Of a stretch of DNA of 64,000 nt, positions 54,797-64,000 are shown piece by piece. The translations under genes were made by a program, and so were the position numbers. The notes below the pieces were generated by a model that was given only the letters and a program-made list of their open reading frames with translations, was not told where the DNA came from and ran no database searches. The first letter of the stretch is position 1, and each line of letters starts with the position of its first letter. The stretch is from Saccopteryx bilineata (lineage: Eukaryota > Chordata > Mammalia > Chiroptera > Emballonuridae): positions 9,239,632 to 9,303,631 of the forward strand of contig NC_089493.1 in assembly GCF_036850765.1 (NCBI RefSeq), read 5' to 3'.

Positions 54797-56035
54797 CCAC
54801 CGCGTTCATTACGGTGATAAGCTGCCACTCCTGCACCCTTCCCACGGGCAAGGCCGGCGGAGGGATTGTACCGGGAGGGGCAGTGGCCTGGAAGGGCTGA
54901 CTCCCCACACAGGTGGTGGTCCTCGGTCTGAAGCGCAGAGTCCACGGTGACAGCAAGCGTGGCTGGCACACAGCAAAAGGCTGGGGGCGACAGCGTCTAC
55001 GTGGATAGCGGCTCCAGTTGCAGCTGAGTGCACAGTGCTCTGCAAACATAGGCCAGTCGCTGGCCAGGCTGGGGAGAAGACAGAGACAAGGACGCCCTGC
55101 AGTTCCCAGAGTGGGTGCAAGGGAGGCCCCCTCCAAAGAAGGCCACAGGGCCTCTCAGCCTCGGCTCCCTCCGCATGCCCCGCCTGCCAGGAGGCCAGGC
55201 AGAGGCCCGCAGCTGCCCCGCCCAGCCAGGGGAGGCCGGCCCGGCCGTGCTGTGGGGGGGAACAGGACCTGCCTCAGCCAGCCCAGCCTCGGCTCCTGTC
55301 TCTGCGTCCTGGGGAAGCCTTTACACCTTCACTGGAGCAATCCAGGCCTCCTTCACGTCCCTGTTCGCATCGAATGACATGAACCCCCAGCGATGAACCA
55401 CCTGGAGCCTCCCCTGGGAGACAACGGAGAGGCCAAGTCTCCTTTCGATGCCCTGACCAGGTGAGGATCCCTCCTCCGTGTTTGAACCCACCATGGCACT
55501 CGTCATACCCACGGACCACCGTTTTTCCAACCCCGGGAGAGCCTGTTGTCTCGACCATCTCGGAACACCCAGGCACCAGCGAAGAGCTCAATAGGTTACA
55601 TGTTGAGTGAATGAAGGAAGCAGTGAGCGGATGAATGAAAGTCTCTGTGCTGGGCGGCAGAGCACCCTGGGCCAAGCCAGCCGTGCTGAAGCCATTACAT
55701 GATCAACGCTGGCTTGAGAGAGGCAGGGTAAATAAACTCCTGGTGTAGCCTAGAGCACTTGGCTTCCTTCGAACTGCCCCAGCAGGTGCGGCACAGAAGA
55801 CAGACCTTCCGGTGAGTTTCTGTGTTCCTTCTCCTGCACTTGCTGCAAACGTGGGTCCCTCCACGTCTGCATCCACTACAGCCTTCTGCTGGCTGTCCTG
55901 GTTTCAAATGGCCCAAAGCGCTCCAGCTGCCTCCCTGGGTATCAGCGAGTAACTGGGTACCAGCAGTTTTGCATACTGTGGGCTTGAGAAAGCATTGGGT
56001 GTCCTGGCAGCCTATCTGCAGATGGGCTCGAGCAG
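54797..56035. other. No gene seen
   Basis: GC-rich in 55080-55300 (CCCCGCCCAGCCAGGGGAGG) but with moderate CpG only, so not a clear island. 55560-55645 resembles an L2 tail (AGAGCTCAATAGGTTACATG, TTGAGTGAATGAAGG). No exon recognised. Confidence 0.45.
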
Positions 56036-56560
56036 TCATTCATACAGCACGCATTCCCAGAGGGCCAGCCACGTGCTCAGCATGACACAGGGTACAGCAG
56101 GCTCGGGGATGAAAGACCCAGGTCTGCCATCAAGGGGCTCACCGCCCAGCGGATGAGAAGAATGACTGTCATGCCATTGGACATGTGTGGGGTGGGGCTT
56201 GCAAAGGGACGTGTGAGAACTCAGAGCAGGGACAGCTGTCCCAGCCCGGGAAAGAAGAGAGAATGCATTCAGAGGAGGAGACACTTAAAGAGCAAACAGG
56301 TGTTGACAGAGGGAGATGTGACAGGCCGTCTTGGCCAAAGGGATCAGCATGTGCGGAGGCTCGGAGGCACGACAGCATCTGTAAGCATCGGTCTGTAGTG
56401 CGTGTGCAACAAGGGATGTCTACGGGCTGTGAGGAAGGGAGACGGTACCAGATCAGGCAAGGGCATCTTCAGCGGCATAAGAAGCAATCCAGACTTTTAT
56501 TCTGTGGGTTCCAAAATGCCCTCAGAGGGTTCAAGCAGAGAAGTGGCGACGCCAGAGCCA
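56036..56560. repeat. Old interspersed repeat, family not named
   Basis: 'CAGCCACGTGCTCAGCATGA', 'CAGGGTACAGCAGGCTCGGG', 'GATCAGCATGTGCGGAGGCT', 'GACTTTTATTCTGTGGGTTC' and 'GGGTTCAAGCAGAGAAGTGG' match a common ancient mammalian repeat pattern shared with 24440-24880. Confidence 0.5.
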
Positions 56561-58034
56561 GGCCTTGGGGCAGCACCTCTCCCTGTGGTGCTGAGCTTTA
56601 CAAGTTCAGGGAGCTGTTTGACCTGTAGCAGGCTCTCAGAAAATCCCTGCATCTGCCACCTTCCAGCCCTTCTCTTCGGTCTTAGGCTTAGCCTCCCCTT
56701 GTCACTGGCATCCTGGGCCCCTTTTCTCATCCCCCCCCACACACACACCACGTCTGCACTGGCCTCCCCTGTCCTGCTGCCCCAGGCCCACCGAGACCTC
56801 CCGGGTGAGGCCCAGGAGGGATTGGAAGGGAAAGGCTTCCGACACCGTGTCCAAGGAAGCCACTAGGGTTGCAATCTAGACTAGCAGGGAGGAGCTGCTG
56901 ATGTGAAAGACAGGGACCCTGATACATGCGGCTACATGCTAATCAATTTCCTTGACTTCGTCCCCAGTGAACCACTAGCTCAGAAAATCGGGGCTATCTG
57001 GAGGGTTGGCCCATGGGAATCGCTGTGCACGCAGAGTCTTCCTGGTGGAAGAGGACCAATTGCTCAAATATGCTCTAATGAGACAGAAAATTCCCTAGCA
57101 AAGGAAGGAGGAAAAAAATCGAGGAGAACAGCCTTTGATTTTGTGCTGAATTCAGTCAGAAGCCTCTCAGAATGAAGAAGGGCAACCACGGAGCCCTCGG
57201 GGAGAAGGCTTGAAATTGCCAGAAAAGCAGAAACCATCGGAGAGGCTTGGCAGGGGCCGCGATGACGTGGGAAGCTCAGATGTTCTGCACTGGCCAGGCG
57301 CGCAGTCCACAAACGGCGTCCTGGTGACGCTCCCAGCAGGGCCGCGGGGGACGCGTCAGGCGGACCACCCAGCAGGGCTCTGGGATGACAGACCCAGGGC
57401 TCGCCCGCCCGTGTGACAAGGGCTCGTGATCTCCCACTAAGTGGGTTTCAGCGGCTGGCAATGCCCCGTCCCTGTTATTCTAAAGCCTCAGGACTGTGTG
57501 TGTGGAGCTCTCTACCAGGGGTTCAATAGATGGAAACCATCACCATTGCCCTAGGCTTTCTGCAGCTGAAGGTTAAAGTGAAACGCTCCCGGCTGAAGGG
57601 CACGCGAGGTTTATTGTCTGTTTCCGCTTGGAGGGTCCTCAGTGACTCAGTGAGAAGAGCTTTCCCCTGACTCATCAGCTGTGCTCTAAAAGGTCAGCCT
57701 TGGCTCCAGTTCAAAGGACTGGTCCCGCACACTTGTCACATCCCCCATAGGTCTCTGAGCCCACTGAGGCCTTTATTGGACCAACACACCCCCACTCAAT
57801 CTCTGACTGCTGGTCCTGTGGTCTAGGACTAGCAGTCAGGGACCCAGGGAGGCCTAGATGGTATCTAGCCTCCTCCGGTTGGGTGAACAATGCATGTTCA
57901 TACCCGAAAGGTGGGTGTAATCTTGTCACCCAGGGCTGGGCAGACGGTCTATCTGGCCAGGCAATCTGTCCTTACAAAAACTACTGCAGAGGTGAGGTGG
58001 GGTAGGGGAGCGAGGCTGGGAGATTCGGGTTCAT
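56561..58034. other. No gene seen
   Basis: Unassigned sequence, locally CpG-containing at 57240-57420. No frame above 155 codons, and none recognisable. Confidence 0.45.
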
Positions 58035-58130
58035 AGCTCAGTCTGTGACGTGGGGCATGTGACTACCCCTCCCTGAGCCAGTTTCTCCATCTGCAAGGTC
58101 AGGGCGATGGCACCCTCTTCCCTGGCGCGT
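58035..58130 (+). repeat. MIR fragment
   Basis: 'GTCTGTGACGTGGGGCATGT', 'CCCTCCCTGAGCCAGTTTCT' and 'CCATCTGCAAGGTCAGGGCG' fit forward MIR. Confidence 0.75.
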
Positions 58131-58669
58131 GTGGGAAGGAGCTGAGATTGTGGAGAGGGAGGAGCGAATAGTGTTTGGGACCTAGAAGCTGTCCGGTGGA
58201 CATCAGTTCCATTAATTGATCTCCCCTCTTTCTGCTCCCTCCTCAGGGACCACCCCAAACTCAGGTTCCTCTTTGCACGGACTCACCCCCTGTGAGTTGC
58301 CCATGCCCTTTGAGGGTGGTAGATCTCCTCCTGTCAATACTCCCAGCGGCCTCTGGTGACTTTTCCTGTCCATATCCCACACTGGGGTTCTTGGCTCACT
58401 GCTACTTCCAAGATGCCCAGGGTTCTTCCAAGCCGAGACGGACGATAAACTTCACGTGGGTATATAGGCACAAGTGGATTTCACCTCCTATTTCCCTGAG
58501 GAAATAACAGAAGAAATAAGAAAAAGACTATGGAATCTTTCCACCTCAAAAATCAACCAGCCTGTCTGCGTTTGTCTGTCACAAGGGAAGAACTGGACCT
58601 AGTCCCCCCGAAGGCTGTTCTCTCCAGCCACGTTTTGGGGGTCCAGGCTATCTCTGTCACAACTCTGGC

Positions 58670-58803
58670 TGCTGTGATACAAAAGCAGTCACAGCAAATA
58701 TGTAAATGAGTGAGTGGGGCCATGTTCTAATCAAACTTTATTTACAAAAATCACACAGCAGCTGAATTTGGCTAGTGGGTCACAATTTTCTAATCCCTGG
58801 ACT
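58670..58803. mobile_element. hAT-Charlie-type fragment, inverted relative to 12709
   Basis: 'TCTAATCAAACTTTATTTAC', 'AAAAATCACACAGCAGCTGA', 'ATTTGGCTAGTGGGTCACAA' and 'TTTTCTAATCCCTGGACTAG' are the complement of the same MER-type element order. Confidence 0.7.
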
Positions 58804-59224
58804 AGGCTCATGACTCTAAACCTGATGTGTTTCAGCCTAACTTCTCTTCTGAATACCAGACCCATATAGCAAACGGCTACTTTTTGTCTCAATTTGGTTG
58901 TTTAGTAGCTCTCTCTAACCTATCTCACACAAAACTGAGCTCTTGTGTCCACTGACCTCCCTCAACAAAACACCGTAATCCTTCCTCGTGTTTCTTTATC
59001 TCAGTGAGAGGCACCTCCAGTTAGCCCATCATGGAAGGCATGCTTACCTCCTTTCCTTCCCTCAGGCCCTCATCCCACCCCTCAGCAACACTGTCTGCTC
59101 TATGCTCAAAATGCTACACAAAGAATCTCAACACGACTTTCTAACTTCACTGTTGCCACAGGGGTCACTGCAAAAGCCTCCTCGCTGGACCCCTTGAATG
59201 CAAGTCTCCATGCAACAGCCAGAG

Positions 59225-59775
59225 TGACCTAGATCATCACCTCATCGTCTCATCAGATCATCATCTCGGTCCATTCTGAGCGAAATGCTTCTGCAGGTTC
59301 TACATCAGGACTGTAGCCCACACCCAACTCTCTAACCTCATGCCCTAAGACTCCCATCTTATTCCTTCTACTCTAGTCTCACTGCTCTTCTCTGTCCCTT
59401 GAATCCATTAAGCTGATTCTCACCCCAGGGCCTTTGCACTTACTCTTTGCCTGGAATTCCCTTTATACGACCTGCTCTATTACTTTGTCTCTGTTCAAAA
59501 GTCACCTGCACAGAGATATCTCCCCTGGCCAATCTCTCTGAAATACCTTCCCAGAACCATCACTCTGTCTGTACGCAGCTTTATTTATCAAATAGTTCTT
59601 CTCTTTGACGTTATCTGTTGGCTTGTTTATGAGTTTATCGGTTCATCTCTCTCTAGAACAAAAGCTTACTGAAGCAAAGCCTTTATCTTGTCCATCACTC
59701 TGTTTCCGGTGCTTAGAACAGCACCTCACGTGTGATAGGTGTTCAGCAAAGTCTTTGCTAAAGGAATGAATGCAT
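59225..59775 (+). mobile_element. LINE-2 3' region, long copy
   Basis: 'CATTAAGCTGATTCTCACCC', 'CAGGGCCTTTGCACTTACTC', 'TTTGCCTGGAATTCCCTTTA', 'AAAGTCACCTGCACAGAGAT', 'GAACAGCACCTCACGTGTGA' and 'TAGGTGTTCAGCAAAGTCTT' follow L2 to its terminus over about 550 bp. No coding frame survives. Confidence 0.85.
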
Positions 59776-60049
59776 GGCTCTGTCATCCACAGCAGAGCCT
59801 GGTGACACCCACTGTGCTTTTTGTTCAGTCGGGAAGACGACAGGACAAGGCAAAATCAGCCCCCCAGGAAGAGTCCGTCAACTGTTTCTTGGGTCCCACT
59901 CCTGGCTCTGTGGTTAACTGGCCACAGGTGCGGCACACCGCAAGGTACGAGCCTCTGTTTTCCCATTGAGGCAAAGAAGATTTTCTCTTATTCCATATAG
60001 ATGGTCCCTCTGGTCCCTTCCAGCTTAGATGTCAATGAACGAAATTAAG

Positions 60050-60580
60050 TCGAACCACTCTAATGGAGTTTCAGGACCAGCAGAGGAGGTCCGGTGGAGG
60101 CGACAGGGCGGCACCCTTCAGACGACCCACGCGTCTTCCCAGCGGTCTTGGCACCCGGGACACTGCTCTCACTAAGGAGCCCAGCGCCTCGGGTGGGCGG
60201 CCGGAGCCGCTGCTTTGGCAGTGAGCTCAGGGCGAATGGGGGAGGGCAGCAATGACGCCAGCCCTTCCAGACTGAAGGAGCCTCACGTCCCCAGCTTTCC
60301 TCGCTGGCTATTAGTCTTGAAGATCACAAAGAGATTCGCAGTGCTGCCAAAAAAGCTTTTGTCCTATAAATATGACTCGGGGATGCAGGTCAATCAGCTG
60401 CGTGTCACACGCATCCTGGGAGGGGGGGGGACACAGTGCTCGGCGAGAGCTTCAGTCCTGCAACTGCACTCTACGTGTCACTTAAATTTATTCACTATGA
60501 TGTCACCGCCAGACCGCTATTAAAATGGGAAAAGGCTCGTCCGGCGGTGCTTTAGGGATCACCTTCAAGAGAAACCCGAA
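60050..60580. other. Low-repeat, CpG-containing block
   Basis: No repeat recognised in about 500 bp. CpGs are more frequent than in the flanks (60090-60240), and AT-rich motif-like text follows (AAAAGCTTTTGTCCTATAAA, CTATGATGTCACCGCC with a CRE-like TGATGTCA). A 102-codon frame at 60215 shows no known domain. It could be an enhancer or a small promoter. Confidence 0.3.
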
Positions 60581-61059
60581 GAAAAATTGTCCTGGTTCTC
60601 CTCATTAAAAGCCATAAGTCCAGAGCGTCTCCACGTCCCCGCTGACTTCTCCTGTCCCCGCGCTTGTCACGGCAATCCTTCAGAGGGACGGCCCAGGGAA
60701 GGACTCCCGCTTACACGCGCTGGGGACTCGATAGTTTCCAATGCACGTGGCCACTCCTCGTCTCCTTGGCCCTAACTTTGGGCGCGGAGACTCACCGAGT
60801 CCCCGGGGAAACGGGGAAACGTCTGACCTTGAGTTTCAACTTTGTTGTCTTCTTCACCCTGTGGTCTTCGGGCGATCTCTTTCCCATCCCTGCCTCAGTC
60901 TTCCCACCTGTACAATGAAAATACTCACTGAGTCCCGTGGGCCAGCGTTCCCAGACTCCCGGCGACTTGTTTCAAGGTTGAGATTGAGATCCAAGAGCTA
61001 TTTCCATGTTTCAAAAGACCTCCCGGGAAGCGGACATTGGCCTATAACCGTCAAGCCCC

Positions 61060-61260
61060 ACAAGTCAATGAAAATTTGAAACTGTTTTTTGCTTTGGGGT
61101 GAAATGATATCAACTCAGTCGGTAGCTTCGATTCTCTCACACTGATTAGAAGCTCTGATCGGGATAAGCGATGTCACGAGAAATCCTGGATGCTGTTTTA
61201 TTGCCTGCGGGTGTCTGATTAAATAAACCGGGAGAGGAGAGGGTTTAACTGTTTCCTACC
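61060..61260. other. Low-repeat AT-balanced block
   Basis: Unique-looking sequence with no repeat or open frame (GAAATGATATCAACTCAGTC, GATTAGAAGCTCTGATCGGG). It may be conserved, which cannot be judged here. Confidence 0.25.
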
Positions 61261-61719
61261 TACAGGCTTACAATCAAAGGACAAGGTGGGGAAGGCAGTG
61301 CACGGTACCTAACTGTTTGTGATGGAAAGGTTGGCTCCCACCCCCACTTCCTGGGTGGTCTCTGAGATTCCCTTTCCAGCTCTAAATTCTGTGGTCCCAA
61401 CATTTACATATTCATCAGAGAATGTATTTTTATCCATTGGGGAAACAGACTGGAGAGGAGATTGCTCTCTGTTTGCTTTTCCAAAGAGCCCCTTTCAGAG
61501 TGAAGTCACCCCCAGGCACAAGCAGAAGGGGAAGCGGTTCATCACAGAATAGCTGCCCAAGCAGCAAGGTCAGGGCCAGGAAACAGCCAGGCGGGGAAAA
61601 GTTTTAAAGAGATACGTCTTGCATGATGACCTCAAGTTCAGCAGCCTTTGGCTCTGCTTAGAAAGGATCAAAAAACAGATTCCCCCAGGAGACACCCAGT
61701 GGCTTCGAGGATCTGCGTT

Positions 61720-61815
61720 TCACAGCGTGGGACATGTTGACTTGGGGACTGAGTTGTGTGACCTCCAGCAAGTCATTGACTTTCTCTGGACCTCAGTTTC
61801 CCCTCGGTCGTCCGT
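61720..61815 (+). repeat. MIR fragment
   Basis: 'GAGTTGTGTGACCTCCAGCA', 'AGTCATTGACTTTCTCTGGA' and 'CCTCAGTTTCCCCTCG' form a clear forward MIR core. Confidence 0.85.
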
Positions 61816-62674
61816 GGGAGCTGGATTATAGTGGATGCGGAGTGCAAACTGTACCCCACCACCACCCTCCAGATTGCCTGTATTCCTTCAGCGCTTCCCT
61901 ATCTCACCTGCTCTGAGCGCTGACGGCCCACGGTCCCCAGCTGCCCCCTCCTTAGAGCACTGTTTCAATGGAAGGAGGCCACTTCTCCCGCACGTGGAGG
62001 CTGCCAATAACAGACATACATGGGGCACAAGAGTCTGGCCTCAGGTTGGGACCAGTTCTGCAGTGCGGTTCGTGGTCCCAAGCTCCCATGGGATCTGGTA
62101 GAAGTTAGACAACAGCGGAGGCCGCGCCCTTGCCCGGCTCCTTCCCCTGACCGTCTGTCCTCACCCTCGGTCCTTTTCTCCTAAGACCACTCCCTCACCG
62201 TGGAGGCCTCCGAAGCCCTGTTTCAGGGACATGAAACTGAGGCACTAATGCTTCTAAAAACTCCTGGTGTGTGTATCGGCTGATTGTTCAAATAGTCTGG
62301 GCGTAGGCTTTCTGGAGTGTGACTGACCTCCCTGCAGCGTGTCACCATCCTTTCCCAGTGGGAGGCCCTGTCCCTTGGCCTAGCTCATTCTCTCCCCCTG
62401 GAATGCTCCTTTTTGGTCTAACCACCTGGTAAAACCACCACGGCCACCAGCCCTGTGGGTTCCTCTGTGTTTGTTTCCTGCATCTGCTCATTCAAGGTCC
62501 TGGTCAGCCCTCCAGCGAGTGCAGCTTGCTCCCTCTCTCTCCAAACCGTGCTTCTCTGTGGACAGCCCTGAGCAAGTGGGGAGCCCTGCTCTGGGCGTTA
62601 GGGGGCCGTGTTAGCACACCGCAAGCTATACCTGTGTGGCTTGTTTCCGTATGGGCCTCAGTGTCACCATCCTT

Positions 62675-63002
62675 TTCTTTTTTTTTCCAGAGAGAAAGAG
62701 TCAGAGAGAGGGATAGATAGGGACAGACAGACAGAACAGAGAGAGATGAGAAGCATCAATCATCAGTTTTTCATTGTAACACCTTAGTTGTTCATTGATT
62801 GCTTTCTCATATGTGCCTTGACCGTGGGGCTACAGCAGACCGAGTGACCCCTTGCTTGAGCCAGCGACCTTGGGTCCAAGCTGGTGAGCTTTGCTCAAAC
62901 CAGATGAACCCACGCTCAAGCTGGTGACCTCAGGGTCTCGAACCTGGGTCTTTCGCATCCCAGTCCGACGCTCTATCCACTGCGCCACCACCTGGTCAGG
63001 CC
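62675..63002 (-). mobile_element. tRNA-derived SINE, reverse, perfect TSD
   Basis: Reverse copy of the GCCTGACCAGG-headed family. It has a T-rich tail at the left, then GAGATGAGAAGCATCAATCA, CTCATATGTGCCTTGACCGT and GCGCCACCACCTGGTCAGGC at the right. The 13-bp duplication TGTCACCATCCTT flanks it (62662-62674 and 63003-63015). The B-box complement GGGTCTCGAACC is intact. Confidence 0.96.
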
Positions 63003-63015
63003 TGTCACCATCCTT

Positions 63016-64000
63016 ATAACAAAGGATGTGTGTCAAATCAGTGATTAGAGTATGCCACACGGGTCACAGGCATCAAACACTCTGGGAACTCTAAGTTCAT
63101 TTATTCCCACTGCAGGCTTTTGTGACTGCAGAAAAATCATTTTGATCCAATTCACTTGATTCTCCACGATTATAGAACCAGTCCCGGCAGATCCTGACTG
63201 CTAAGCTGAGGAGGTTGGACTTCATTCTTTAGGGCCCCTTTGCCCACACTGTCTTCCATGGAATACTTCTTCCATAAAAGGGAAGGGAAGACAGCTCTCC
63301 AAATAAGCCAGGGCATAGCGGCCCATTCTCTCCCTTCCCGGGGGTTTCACAGTCACACGTGTCCGGTGAGCGCTCTGAGAAGTCCAGCAGCACCATTAGC
63401 GTCCCGCAGGAACTAGGGTGTCCTGGGCCATCCAGCCCTGTGAGGAGATGCATTGGAGGGTTTTCGGCTCAGAAGAGACTTACTGAGATGTGTTTTTAAA
63501 TGATCCACCAAAAAGTTGTCGGAAAGAAACAGGAGGAGTTGAGGCTGCAGGCTAGGAGCCCAGGGTTGGAGAGGCTGTGATGGTCCAGTGACGGAGGAAG
63601 GGGCCTGCACCAGGGCAGGCTGGCAGGGGGAGTGGGGGAGGAGAGGCGGATACAGAGAGGCCCTGGGAACCTATGCTTTGAGCCTCGCTGCCTGTGGGGT
63701 CTTCAGGCCTCCCCTGGGGGCTTGTCCTGAGCACCCTTCGGCTCAGCTCTGCCTGCTTCTTTCTCAAGCCTGCCACAGAAGGAGGGGAGGGAGGGTTGTT
63801 TTCTGCAGGGATAATGGGAGCCACGCACCCTGGACTCTGGTCCTGCCACGAGCACCCGGGGGGCTATGCTGATGTCCGCTTGTCGTGCCCCCCGCCCCGG
63901 ACGAATTTCTGAGTGTTCAGTACCTCCCAGGCCACCAAGCACCACCTCTCTTAGCTCTCCCTCCCTGCCAGGCTTGAGAGACGTGCCCCTTTTCCAATTT
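63016..64000. other. No gene seen
   Basis: Unassigned to the window end. Frames of 65-94 codons on both strands overlap one another with no recognisable content. Confidence 0.45.

Noticed and set aside
53953..55136. Minus-strand frames of 338 and 360 codons and plus-strand frames of 213-254 codons
   Set aside because: They are translations of the 40/41-bp minisatellite in shifting frames on both strands. Repeats such as RTAGLPRQHPPPQPALPDF are unit artefacts, and unique flanks have no domain.
60215..60523. 102-codon plus-strand frame beginning in a CpG-containing block
   Set aside because: It contains a G-run-encoded glycine stretch, lacks any recognisable domain, and shows no convincing start context.

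Overview
This window is nuclear DNA from a mammal, most probably a bat. The clearest evidence is two families of young tRNA-derived SINEs with complete target-site duplications. One opens CCTGGCCGGTTGGCTCAGTG and carries a GC-rich body. The other opens GCCTGACCAGG and ends in a CT-rich tract and an A-rich tail. They sit beside a non-autonomous hAT element beginning CAGCGATTTTCAACC, which I also associate with bats. Family level is not resolved: a horseshoe-bat relative or an emballonurid are my best guesses, from memory. The background of MIR, L2, old LINE-1, MaLR LTRs and hAT-Charlie fragments is that of any placental mammal.

I find no protein-coding exon, tRNA gene, rRNA or other RNA gene that I can defend. 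Every long open frame has a simple cause: minisatellites (4943-5390, 10559-10798, 54269-54796), a CpG island (6880-8110), or old LTR and SINE sequence. The window is therefore intergenic or intronic, and the features below are repeats plus candidate regulatory sites.

Layout. 1-6.5 kb: mostly unassigned sequence, MIR remnants, a G-run, and a 17-copy 26-bp minisatellite. 6.5-8.2 kb: a CpG island with an RFX/X-box-like palindrome, the only promoter candidate. 9.9-10.8 kb: a bat-type hAT element whose 3' terminus has been tandemly amplified and which holds a smaller MITE-like element. 12.7-16 kb: an old hAT fragment, an old SINE and AT-rich homeodomain-type sequence. 17.5-22 kb: a SINE, two copies of one old LTR-like family, an exact 100-bp-period duplication and a strong REST/RE1 motif. 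22-31 kb: MIRs, a three-site MEF2 cluster around a TG repeat, an MLT1-type LTR, a LINE-1 3' end and a conserved-looking AT-rich block. 31-35 kb: MaLR LTRs, a LINE 3' end and a 145-bp duplicated segment. 35-45 kb: SINEs with CTCF-like cores, MIRs, L2, and a three-layer nested insertion. 45-54 kb: two CTCF motifs in one orientation, MLT1-type LTRs, L2 and MIRs. 54-55 kb: a 13-copy 40/41-bp GC-rich minisatellite. 55-64 kb: old repeats, L2, one more SINE, and low-repeat sequence.

No genes are seen to work together here. If the window does something, it is regulatory. The RE1 site, MEF2 cluster, CpG island with X-box and CTCF motifs would fit the flank or intron of a tissue-regulated (perhaps neuronal or muscle) gene, but that is inference. 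I saw no undescribed molecular system. The most unusual structure is the tandemly amplified hAT terminus. Repeat family names rest on remembered consensus sequences, not on a search.
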